Shown: one piece after another, positions 1 through 7,346 of the stretch | Layout: each line of letters begins with the position of its first letter | How positions within the stretch are numbered: position 1 is the stretch's first letter | NCBI GenBank assembly: GCA_031398325.1 | Contig: JANNNB010000002.1 | Location: 1-29,304 of the forward strand | Source of the DNA: Sva-07 sp031398325 | Lineage (GTDB): Bacteria; Actinomycetota; Acidimicrobiia; Acidimicrobiales; Ilumatobacteraceae | Reading direction: 5' to 3' | Length of the DNA stretch: 29,304 bases | The notes under the pieces: generated by a model | Seen by the model: the letters and a program-made list of their open reading frames with translations, nothing else | The model's database searches: none | Told to the model about the DNA's origin: nothing | Position numbers and translations under genes: made by a program

Positions 1-1046
1 GGGACGCTCTTCAGTCGGTTCGTCGCCTCGCCAAGCGGCACATAGGTGACGTTCGGCGGATCGAGCGCCACCATCACACCGTCGCGACCCTCTTCGAGTG
101 CGCGCACGGCGGCGGCGCCGAACCGCAGGCCCAGCAGTCGATCGAGCGACGTCGGCGAACCGCCACGCAGGAGGTGACCGAGCACCACCGTGCGCGCCTC
201 CTTGCCGGTGAGGAGCTCCAATTCGGTAGCGACCTTGCCGCCGACCCCGCCGAGTTGCACGGCCTGGCCGACCGTCTTGCCGATCGTCGACACTTCGCCG
301 TCGATCGGCACCGCACCCTCGGCGACGACCACGATCGAGAACTTCGCGCCTCTTTCCTCGCGCTGCTTGATCGTGGCCGCGATCGGGTCGAGGGAATACG
401 GAATCTCCGGGATCAGGATGCAGTGTGCGCCGGCCGCCATCCCCGAGTGCAGTGCGATCCAGCCGGCGTACCGACCCATGACCTCGACCACGAGCACCCG
501 ACCGTGTGAGGTGGCGGTCGAGAACAGGCGATCGATGCACTCGGTCGCGAACTGCACGGCGGTGTCGAAGCCGAACGTCTCGGTGGTCTTGTCGAGGTCG
601 TTGTCGATCGTCTTCGGGACCCCGATCACCCGGAGCCCATGACGATGCAGGTGGTGCCCGATCGTGAGTGATCCGTCGCCGCCGACCGTCACGAGTGCGT
701 CGATGCCCGCCTCGTCGAAGCGCGACAGGAGCTCCTGTGTGCGGTCGACCTCGAGCCAGGAACCGTCGCTCTGCTGGATCGGATATGCCGTCGGATTGCC
801 CTTGTTCGTGGACCCGATGATCGTGCCGCCGAGATGGGAGATCCCGCGCACACGTTCCCGACTGAGATCGATCAAGCCGTCGCCGTGGTAGTCGTCGGGA
901 AACAGGAGCCCGTTGAAGCCGTCACGGATGCCCACCACGTCCCAACCACGATTCCGGGCTGCGAGCGTGACGGAGCGAATGACGGCGTTGAGGCCGGGGG
1001 CATCGCCGCCACCGGTGCTGATCGCCACACGACGAATCGGTTGCAT
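1..1046 (-). CDS. pfkA: 6-phosphofructokinase, 3' end beyond window
   Basis: This enzyme phosphorylates fructose 6-phosphate to fructose 1,6-bisphosphate in glycolysis, in the cytoplasm. The 348 visible codons cover nearly a full-length protein. The N-terminal nucleotide loop reads STGGGDAPGLNAVIR (residues 10-24). GGDGS lies at 122-126, the catalytic segment PKTIDNDLDKT at 144-154, and the substrate-site segment EVMGRYAGW follows. Gly in GGDGS is the residue usual for ATP users, whereas Lys in PKTIDND is shared with pyrophosphate-dependent and actinobacterial group III enzymes, so the phosphoryl donor is probably ATP but not certain. The ATG at 1044-1046 has no Shine-Dalgarno but sits 7 nt after a TACTCT box, which supports a leaderless start. 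It is divergent from the methyltransferase gene at 1110. The stop codon lies outside the window. Confidence 0.95.
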   Translation of the reverse strand, partial: MQPIRRVAISTGGGDAPGLNAVIRSVTLAARNRGWDVVGIRDGFNGLLFPDDYHGDGLIDLSRERVRGISHLGGTIIGSTNKGNPTAYPIQQSDGSWLEVDRTQELLSRFDEAGIDALVTVGGDGSLTIGHHLHRHGLRVIGVPKTIDNDLDKTTETFGFDTAVQFATECIDRLFSTATSHGRVLVVEVMGRYAGWIALHSGMAAGAHCILIPEIPYSLDPIAATIKQREERGAKFSIVVVAEGAVPIDGEVSTIGKTVGQAVQLGGVGGKVATELELLTGKEARTVVLGHLLRGGSPTSLDRLLGLRFGAAAVRALEEGRDGVMVALDPPNVTYVPLGEATNRLKSV

Positions 1047-1053
1047 GCGTGTG

Positions 1054-1059
1054 AGAGTA
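1054..1059 (-). promoter_or_regulatory. -10-like TACTCT box for leaderless pfkA
   Basis: TANNNT hexamer ends 7 nt before the pfkA ATG, the spacing expected if transcription begins at the start codon. No Shine-Dalgarno is present. The call is strengthened by the same arrangement at seven other genes in the window. Confidence 0.5.
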
Positions 1060-1109
1060 CGAGATCGCGGAGGTCGTCGCGTCGGGTCCGGATCGGCCAT
1101 GCTGCAGCG

Positions 1110-2399
1110 ATGGACGACCAGCCGTGGGCACCTCCGCCGGACTGCGGCGTCGACTCCCGCGTGATGGCGTTGGCCGGACCCTCGGATCGTCGACTGGCGG
1201 TGCGGGTGACACCGGATGCCTTGCGCCACATCAGGGCAGGTCACCCGTGGGTGTTCGACGACTCGATCACATCGATCACCGAAGGCGGGATGCCCGGGGA
1301 TCTCGCTGTGGTGTTCGACGGGCAGCGCAGGTTCGCTGCGATCGCGCTGTTCGACCCGGCCTCGCCGATGCGGCTCAAGGTCCTGCACGCCGGTTCACCG
1401 GCCACGATCGACGACACATGGTGGCGCGACGCGCTCATGCGATCACTCGACCTGCGTGCCGACTTCACGACACAGCAGCAGGCCGAGCGCCTCGGCTACC
1501 GCATCGTGAACGGCGAGAACGACGGGCTCCCTGGCCTGATCGTCGACCGGTACGCCAGCGTGCTCGTCGTCAAGCTCTACTCGCCTGCACTCATCCCGCA
1601 CCTCCGGGCGATCGTCACCCGGTTGATCGAGATCACGGCCTGCGAGTCGATCGTGCTCCGTCTCGCCCGGACGGTGCAGCGCGGCGAAACGCACGGGCTC
1701 ACCGACGGTGACGTCATCGCCGGCTCACTCGACGCGCCGGGCGTGGTGTTCGTCGAGGCGGGGCTGGAGTTCGAGGCCGACGTCCGCAACGGTCAGAAGA
1801 CCGGGTGGTTCCTCGACCAGCGGGCGAACCGGATCACCGTGGGTTCGATGTCGGCGGGGCTCGACGTGCTCGACGTCTTCTCGGCCGGAGGCGGATTCAC
1901 CGTCCACGCTGCCGCGGGAGGCGCGAGATCGGTGCACAGCGTCGACATCTCCGCCCCCGCACTGGCGGCGCTCGTGCGGAACCTGGAGCGCAACAGCGTC
2001 CGTCCCGGTGTCGCAGCGTGCCAGCACACGTTCGACGTCGGCGACGCCTTCGAGGTGATGGCGAAGCTGGCCCGACAGGGCCGGCAGTTCGGCCTGGTGG
2101 TCGTCGACCCGCCATCGTTCGCACAACGGCAGTCGAGCGTCGATGCGGCGATCCGCGCCTACACCCGGCTGACACATCTCGCCGTCCGACTGGTCGAACC
2201 GGGGGGCACCCTGGTGCAGGCATCCTGTTCCAGCCGGGTGTCACCGGCGCAGTTCTTCGACACCGTCGAGTCGACCGCGGCGGCCGCTGGGCGACCGCTG
2301 ACGACGATCCTTCACACGGGTCACGACACGGACCACCCGGTCGGATTTCCACAAGGCGAGTACCTCAAGGCGGGTTTCTGGTCGGTGCCCGGCCGCTGA
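1110..2399 (+). CDS. RlmI-type class I SAM-dependent RNA methyltransferase
   Basis: The 429-residue protein matches the RlmI/YccW family, whose E. coli member methylates C5 of a 23S rRNA cytosine. A PUA-like RNA-binding segment starts near residue 28 (ending in GHPWVF). The family segments ENDGLPGLIVDRY (136-148) and NGQKTGWFLDQRANR (227-241) follow. The SAM-binding motif VLDVFSAGGGFT is at 253-264, the acidic VD at 279, and the catalytic-type DPPSFA at 333-338. A late QASCSS (370-375) carries the cysteine expected for C5-cytosine chemistry. The open frame extends upstream to 834 but that part lies over pfkA; the first start clear of pfkA is the ATG at 1110. A GTG/ATG pair at 1161/1164 is an alternative that still keeps the PUA domain. 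No clear Shine-Dalgarno or TANNNT box precedes 1110. The exact target base is not determined by sequence. Confidence 0.88.
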   Translation: MDDQPWAPPPDCGVDSRVMALAGPSDRRLAVRVTPDALRHIRAGHPWVFDDSITSITEGGMPGDLAVVFDGQRRFAAIALFDPASPMRLKVLHAGSPATIDDTWWRDALMRSLDLRADFTTQQQAERLGYRIVNGENDGLPGLIVDRYASVLVVKLYSPALIPHLRAIVTRLIEITACESIVLRLARTVQRGETHGLTDGDVIAGSLDAPGVVFVEAGLEFEADVRNGQKTGWFLDQRANRITVGSMSAGLDVLDVFSAGGGFTVHAAAGGARSVHSVDISAPALAALVRNLERNSVRPGVAACQHTFDVGDAFEVMAKLARQGRQFGLVVVDPPSFAQRQSSVDAAIRAYTRLTHLAVRLVEPGGTLVQASCSSRVSPAQFFDTVESTAAAAGRPLTTILHTGHDTDHPVGFPQGEYLKAGFWSVPGR

Positions 2400-2441
2400 T
2401 GGTTCGATTCGCTCTCCGAGCGGCGACGGCGATCGGTTCAG

Positions 2442-2447
2442 TACGAT
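2442..2447 (+). promoter_or_regulatory. -10-like TACGAT box for leaderless hydrolase
   Basis: TANNNT hexamer with 6 nt to the ATG at 2454, and no Shine-Dalgarno. It lies in the 54-nt gap after the methyltransferase, so the hydrolase may be transcribed separately. Confidence 0.5.
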
Positions 2448-2453
2448 CCGGCG

Positions 2454-3323
2454 ATGGCTTCCGTCGAATCGAATGGCATCACCCTCGAGTACGAGGTGCG
2501 TGGCGAGGGCGACCCGCTCCTGCTCGTCATGGGGCTGGGCGCACAGATGACGGACTGGCCAGAGGAGTTCGTGTCGGATCTCGCCGACGCCGGATTCCAG
2601 GTCATCACCTTCGACAATCGTGACATCGGGCTGAGCACCGAGTTCACGTGGCAGGCGCCGAGCCAGGTCAGGACGGCGCTCGGCATGATGGCTCGCCGGC
2701 CGGTCAAGTCGGAGTACGTGCTGAGTGACATGGCCGCCGACGCAGTCGGCCTGCTCGATGCGCTCGGAATCGAGTCGGCACATGTCGCCGGTGCATCCAT
2801 GGGCGGGATGATCAGCCAGACGATCGCCATCGAACACCCGTCGCGAGTGCGTTCGCTCACGTCCATCATGTCGAACACCGGGGATCGCAAGAACGGCCGG
2901 ATCGCCGGAAAGCTCATCTCCAAGATGGTTCGCCTCCCGCCGCCGAGCCGGGAAACGGCGGTCGAACGCTCGGTCACGACGTTCCGACTCGTCTCTGGAC
3001 CGCACTTCGACGAGTCGGAACACCGGCTGCTGGCCAAGCAGAACGTCGAGCGCAGCTATCGGCCCGAAGGCGCGGCGAGGCAGACCGCAGCGATCGCGGC
3101 GAGCCCGGATCGCACGCCGGGACTTCGTCGGCTGAAGGTGCCCACGCTCGTCGTCCACGGTCTCGTCGACCCGCTGGTCAAGCCGAGCGGTGGGGTGGCG
3201 ACGGCGAAGGCCGTTCCGGGTGCGCGGCTGGTCATGTATCCCGACATGGGTCACGACCTGCCGCGCCCGAGGTGGGCCGACATGATCGGTGAGATCCGCC
3301 GCACGGCGGATCTGGCACGCTGA
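2454..3323 (+). CDS. alpha/beta-hydrolase fold protein
   Basis: The 289-residue cytoplasmic protein has the full alpha/beta-hydrolase layout. The oxyanion region LLLVMGLGAQ is at 22-31 and strand FDNRDIGLS at 53-61. The nucleophile elbow GASMGG places Ser at 115, the acid is Asp239 in VHGLVDPLV, and the catalytic His267 lies in DMGHDLP. The NRD-x-GLS signature resembles the aclacinomycin methylesterase (RdmC)/3-oxoadipate enol-lactonase branch, but the substrate cannot be assigned. No signal peptide is visible. It ends 3 bp before the stop of the convergent membrane-protein gene, leaving no room for a dedicated terminator. Confidence 0.9.
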   Translation: MASVESNGITLEYEVRGEGDPLLLVMGLGAQMTDWPEEFVSDLADAGFQVITFDNRDIGLSTEFTWQAPSQVRTALGMMARRPVKSEYVLSDMAADAVGLLDALGIESAHVAGASMGGMISQTIAIEHPSRVRSLTSIMSNTGDRKNGRIAGKLISKMVRLPPPSRETAVERSVTTFRLVSGPHFDESEHRLLAKQNVERSYRPEGAARQTAAIAASPDRTPGLRRLKVPTLVVHGLVDPLVKPSGGVATAKAVPGARLVMYPDMGHDLPRPRWADMIGEIRRTADLAR

Positions 3324-3326
3324 CGG

Positions 3327-4775
3327 TCACTCGACCAGGCGGTGACCGACGGGGGCCGCGGAGCGAACGTGCCCGAGCACCGGTGTCGCGCTGATCGTCG
3401 CACGGGCGCCCTGCGGCACCGCCGTCCGCTCGGAACAGCGCCACGCTCGAATGGTGTCCGATGATCCGTCGTCGACGGCGATGTACAGGCTGTACCGATC
3501 GCGCTCGAGCCACCTGCGCATGGCTCGGGGGAGTGGGCTGACCTCGGCCGGGCGCCGGGCGCGCAGCACCACACCCGTGCGGCGGACGGTGGCGAAGCCG
3601 TCGGCCGCTCCACCCAGCGCCATGAGCAGACCGATGAGGATCGGTGCCCAGGACAACGCCGTCAGGCCGACAGCGATGTCGGAGATCAGCTCGGTCTGTT
3701 CCGGGAACCGCTCGTACACGGAGCCGAGCGCGTCGCCCCGTGCGACGTCCTCGAAGAATCGGCGAGCCTGCATGCCGACGAACGTGAAGGCCAGGCCACC
3801 GCCGATCGCGACGAACGGGTGGAGCCCGTACCCGATCCGATGTGGGTACTCGACGCGCACCAGACGGGCTTCGCCGCCCATCGAGCTCCACGCTCGAAAG
3901 TGGTCTTCTCGGGCGAGCGGCAGTTCCACACTCGCTGCCTCGGCGACGCACATCGCCGTCGCGTACGCGAGTCGACGATCACCGGGGTCGATCGAACTCG
4001 GCGGCAGTCGAGCCATCCCGGCGTCGACGAGTCCCGCCCGCACTGCCAGCCATCTCTCGGTGGCCGCGACGCCATCGTCCGTGTGCGTCAGCAACGGATG
4101 CCGGATCCGCTCGACCAACTCGGCCAGGAGCGCGATCGCCGCCGCCAACACGATGATCGAGGCCACCCGCCGCTCGATCGAGTCGACGACGGCCACCTCG
4201 GTGTCGCCTCCGCTGTTGGCCATCCACCACGCTCCGAACGCGAGCACGGCGAGGCCGACCGGTGGCGCGAGCGCGCGTGCCGTCCATCGACGACGCACCA
4301 ATCCGCGTCGGGTGGCCTCGTCGGTGACGAGTCGGTTGAAGCGGCGCCACCACGAGCCACGCACGTCGACGGCGAGATAGCGCGCCGGGATCGAACGTTC
4401 GGAGGTGTAGCGCGCCAACACGTGCTGCAGCACGAGTCGTTCGTGGGGCAACAGCGCATCGCCTTCGAATGCCGCCGCTGCGGGGCGCACTCGGGCGAGT
4501 TCGTCCTCCTCGTCGGGAGGCAGGATGCGCAGCCACCCGCGCGCCGCCAGATCGATCGTGGTGGCCCGAAAACCGGCTGCCGTGAGGGTGGCGTCGTTCG
4601 ACAGCATGTTCACCACTGCCGGTGGCTCGCTCCGAAGCGCGCCGGCGCGCTCGGCAGCTCGTGGTCGCGGGGGCGCGATTCGAGTCGAGATGAGCCGCAA
4701 GGCGACGTAGCCGGCGACGACGGCGAGGGTCGAGACGACGAGCAGACCCACCGAGGGCGCGGGGGCGAGCACCAT
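3327..4775 (-). CDS. DUF2207-like predicted membrane protein
   Basis: The 482-residue protein has an N-terminal membrane helix (about 8-28). A soluble segment follows whose pattern (PPAVVNMLSND, then a TIDLAARGWL-type helix) resembles the C-terminal cytoplasmic part of DUF2207 proteins. After it come two helices around 172-215 and two more hydrophobic stretches in the second half (VAIGGGLAFTFVGM and LTALSWAPILIGLLMAL). The usual extracellular N-terminal half of DUF2207 is absent, so this is a short version. Function is unknown. The ATG at 4775 has a purine-rich GGAAGG about 5 nt upstream, so this gene uses a ribosome binding site, unlike its leaderless neighbours. It lies 78 bp downstream of the MscS gene on the same strand and may be co-transcribed with it. 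Confidence 0.75.
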   Translation of the reverse strand: MVLAPAPSVGLLVVSTLAVVAGYVALRLISTRIAPPRPRAAERAGALRSEPPAVVNMLSNDATLTAAGFRATTIDLAARGWLRILPPDEEDELARVRPAAAAFEGDALLPHERLVLQHVLARYTSERSIPARYLAVDVRGSWWRRFNRLVTDEATRRGLVRRRWTARALAPPVGLAVLAFGAWWMANSGGDTEVAVVDSIERRVASIIVLAAAIALLAELVERIRHPLLTHTDDGVAATERWLAVRAGLVDAGMARLPPSSIDPGDRRLAYATAMCVAEAASVELPLAREDHFRAWSSMGGEARLVRVEYPHRIGYGLHPFVAIGGGLAFTFVGMQARRFFEDVARGDALGSVYERFPEQTELISDIAVGLTALSWAPILIGLLMALGGAADGFATVRRTGVVLRARRPAEVSPLPRAMRRWLERDRYSLYIAVDDGSSDTIRAWRCSERTAVPQGARATISATPVLGHVRSAAPVGHRLVE

Positions 4776-4853
4776 CAGGGCCTTCCCACCTCCGCTCTGT
4801 TCATCGTCACATTCTGACAGCTGGGCGCCGCACTGGCCACAGCGGTGTCACGG

Positions 4854-5828
4854 CTACTGCAGACGCTGAATGGGGATCTCGATGCCTGCCGCATCGAGCG
4901 CCGCCTTGATCGCCTCGCGCAGGGACCGCTGCAGTGCCCATTGTGTTCCGGCGGTGGTCTTGACCACGATCCGCAGGGTGACGCCGACCGATCCGAACGC
5001 CTCGACGCCGAGCAGATCGGGATCCTCGAGCACTTGGTCCTTCCATGCGCTGGACGCGCAGACATCCCTCGCCGTCTGCAGGATCACCGATTGTGCTTCG
5101 ACGAGATCGCTCGAGTACGCCACCGTCACATCGACGACGGCCGCCGACCACACCTGGGAGCGGTTGCCCACCCGCACGACCTCGCCGTTCGGGACGTGCC
5201 AGACCGTGCCGTCCTGGGCGCGCAACACGGTGGCCCGCAACGAGATCTCCTGGACGGTGCCAGACGCCTCGCCGAGATCGACGACGTCGCCGATGCCGTA
5301 CTGATCCTCGATCAGCACGAACAGGCCGGCCAAGAAGTCCTTGACGATGCTCTGTGCTCCGAATCCGAGTGCGATGCCGGCGATGCCGGCGCCGGCGATC
5401 AGCGGACCGAGGTCGATACCGATCTCACCGAGCACCGTGATCAACGCGATGACCCAGATGACGACGGCCGCCGTACCGCCGACCACTCCGGCGATCGATC
5501 GGGCTCGTGCGTCGCGTCGAGGGTCGGGTTCGTCCACGAATTTGCCGAGGCCGACCCGGTCGAGTTGACGTGTGGCGACCGAATCGTGTTGCGCCACGGC
5601 GGCGCTGATCATCCGGCCGAGATATCGACGTGCGAAACGAGACAGGATCCACGCCCCGAGCAGGATGAGGAGCACGGTCACGGGGGTGCCGACGAACCAG
5701 TCGCTCATCTTCGCCAGCGTTGCGTTCGACGTCGAGTTCCACACCCACTCGCACATCCAGTTCGGTTCCGCTCCGCAGGCGTCGAGCAAGCCCTGGTCGA
5801 CCTGGGCGGGTTGGGTCGGCAGCACCAT
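4854..5828 (-). CDS. MscS-family mechanosensitive ion channel
   Basis: The 324-residue small-conductance-type channel opens under membrane tension to release solutes on osmotic downshock. Helices are visible at about 48-65 and 115-135. The pore-lining TM3 region (about 143-172) is rich in Gly and Ala, with AGAGIAGIALGFGAQSIVKD followed by FLAGLFVLIEDQY. The beta domain follows with GDVVDLGEASGTVQEISLRAT and WHVPNGEV, then a C-terminal alpha/beta domain ending at residue 324. About 45 residues precede TM1, with two Cys (18, 26), and are predicted to be extracytoplasmic. The open frame extends upstream to 6263 across ugd, which I reject; the ATG at 5828 has a TACGTT box 8 nt before it. Divergent from ugd. 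Confidence 0.9.
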   Translation of the reverse strand: MVLPTQPAQVDQGLLDACGAEPNWMCEWVWNSTSNATLAKMSDWFVGTPVTVLLILLGAWILSRFARRYLGRMISAAVAQHDSVATRQLDRVGLGKFVDEPDPRRDARARSIAGVVGGTAAVVIWVIALITVLGEIGIDLGPLIAGAGIAGIALGFGAQSIVKDFLAGLFVLIEDQYGIGDVVDLGEASGTVQEISLRATVLRAQDGTVWHVPNGEVVRVGNRSQVWSAAVVDVTVAYSSDLVEAQSVILQTARDVCASSAWKDQVLEDPDLLGVEAFGSVGVTLRIVVKTTAGTQWALQRSLREAIKAALDAAGIEIPIQRLQ

Positions 5829-5836
5829 GGGGGCCG

Positions 5837-5842
5837 AACGTA
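5837..5842 (-). promoter_or_regulatory. -10-like TACGTT box for leaderless mscS
   Basis: TANNNT hexamer 8 nt before the ATG at 5828, with no Shine-Dalgarno. It helps choose 5828 over the longer open frame. Confidence 0.45.
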
Positions 5843-5968
5843 GCGCCGAACGCCGTGCTCGGCCGCCCGGCCGTGATCCGGATGATCGCGGCGCCGCACC
5901 CGATACAAGAAATCGGCAAGACACGCCGGTCGGCCCGGCGGTCACGGGGCCCGGTCGCGAGGCCCGGA

Positions 5969-5974
5969 TAGCAT
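5969..5974 (+). promoter_or_regulatory. -10-like TAGCAT box for leaderless ugd
   Basis: TANNNT hexamer 7 nt before the ugd ATG at 5982, with no Shine-Dalgarno. No convincing -35 element is seen at the usual spacing. Confidence 0.5.
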
Positions 5975-5981
5975 TGTCGCG

Positions 5982-7319
5982 ATGTCGAGCAGCGAACCGA
6001 TCAGGCTGGGTGTGGTCGGAACCGGCTACGTCGGGCTCACGACGGGTGCATGCTTCGCCCATCTCGGCCACCACGTGGTCTGCGGCGACGTCGACCAACG
6101 CAAGGTCGACATGCTGAACGACGGGCAGATCCCGATCGTCGAGGATGGGCTCGAGCAGGTGGTCAGCGGCGCTCGCGCGGCAGGCCGCCTGGAATTCGTC
6201 CTCGGTGCGGAGGCTGCCGCCGCCGATGCCGACATCGTCTTCCTCTGCGTGCCGACGCCGCAAGGTGACGACGGCAGCGCCGACCTGTCGTACATCGAAC
6301 AGGCGGCACGACAGATCGCATCGGTCCTGAAGCCGGGTGCCGTCGTGGTCAACAAGTCGACTGTGCCCGTCGGCTCGACGCTCGTCGTGGAAGCGGCGCT
6401 GCAGCGGCCGGACGTGTTCGTGGTCTCGAACCCGGAGTTCCTCCGGGAAGGCACCGCCGTCGGCGACTTCCTCCGACCCGACAGGGTCGTCATCGGCAGT
6501 TCCAACCGCGGCGCTGCCGAGCGCGTCGCCGACCTGTACTCGTCGATCGACACCGCCATCCTGATCACCGATCCGGCGTCAGCCGAGACGATCAAGTACG
6601 CGGCCAACGGCTTCCTCGCGATGAAGATCTCCTTCGTCAACGCCGTCGCCGCGATGTGCGAGGCGGTCGGGGCGGACGTGGCTGCCGTCGTCGACGGGAT
6701 CGGCTCCGACCCGCGCATCGGTCGCCAGTTCCTGAACCCTGGTCCGGGTTGGGGCGGTAGCTGCTTCCCGAAGGACTCGCGAGCCCTGGTGAAGATCGCC
6801 GAGGAGCACGGCTACAACTTCACGATGATGCGCGGCGTCATCGACGTGAACGACGAGCAGCTCGATCGGATGATCCACAAGATCGCCGTGGCCGCGGGAC
6901 GGGGCGATGCCCGCCACCGTGTCGGCGACCTCGCAGGCATCACCGTCGGCGCCCTCGGCCTCACGTTCAAGGCCGGCACCGACGACCTCCGCGAGTCCCC
7001 GGCGCTCGCCATCATCGGAGAACTGCGACGCGTCGGTGCGCAGGTCGTCGCGTACGACCCGACGACGATCGGCACATTGTCGCCGCAGCAGCAAAGCACG
7101 CTCGAGGGCATCGAGCTGGTCGACGACATGCTCGCCGTGGCCGTCGACGCCGACGTGCTGGCGGTGTTCACCGAGTGGCCGGAGTTCGCCAAGATCGATC
7201 TCGCCGCCTTGGCGACGGTCGCGCGCCAAGGCGTCACGATCGTCGACACGCGGAACCTGCTCGATCCGGTCCTCGTGCGCGAAGCAGGGTTCGAATACGA
7301 CGGCGTCGGACGGCGCTGA
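5982..7319 (+). CDS. ugd: UDP-glucose 6-dehydrogenase
   Basis: Oxidises UDP-glucose to UDP-glucuronate in two NAD-dependent steps, supplying sugar nucleotide for exopolysaccharide. The 445-residue protein has the usual bacterial length. The N-terminal Rossmann motif VVGTGYVGLTTG is at 11-22, followed by CVPTP (89-93), STVPVGST (126-133) and NPEFLREG (150-157). The central helix ETIKYAANGFLAMKISFVN starts at 202. The catalytic Cys261 lies in GPGWGGSCFPKDS (254-266). The C-terminal UDP-binding part contains GLTFKAGTDDLRESPA. The gene converges on the UDP-glucuronate decarboxylase gene, whose product would use UDP-glucuronate directly; only 27 bp separate their stops. I assign the family with high confidence. 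A GDP-mannose or UDP-ManNAc dehydrogenase is less likely given these motifs and the neighbour. Confidence 0.94.
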   Translation: MSSSEPIRLGVVGTGYVGLTTGACFAHLGHHVVCGDVDQRKVDMLNDGQIPIVEDGLEQVVSGARAAGRLEFVLGAEAAAADADIVFLCVPTPQGDDGSADLSYIEQAARQIASVLKPGAVVVNKSTVPVGSTLVVEAALQRPDVFVVSNPEFLREGTAVGDFLRPDRVVIGSSNRGAAERVADLYSSIDTAILITDPASAETIKYAANGFLAMKISFVNAVAAMCEAVGADVAAVVDGIGSDPRIGRQFLNPGPGWGGSCFPKDSRALVKIAEEHGYNFTMMRGVIDVNDEQLDRMIHKIAVAAGRGDARHRVGDLAGITVGALGLTFKAGTDDLRESPALAIIGELRRVGAQVVAYDPTTIGTLSPQQQSTLEGIELVDDMLAVAVDADVLAVFTEWPEFAKIDLAALATVARQGVTIVDTRNLLDPVLVREAGFEYDGVGRR

Positions 7320-7346
7320 TCCCGGCCGCGCCGGCTGCTCGCCAGC

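Noticed and set aside
834..1109. Upstream extension of the RlmI-type gene
   Set aside because: It overlaps the conserved N terminus of pfkA on the other strand and adds nothing like the family; ATG 1110 or GTG/ATG 1161-1164 fit.
7320..7346. Short GC inverted repeat CCGGC-cgc-GCCGG (about 7322-7334) as terminator between ugd and the decarboxylase gene
   Set aside because: A five-base stem in GC-rich DNA is expected by chance, and there is no extension or U-tract.
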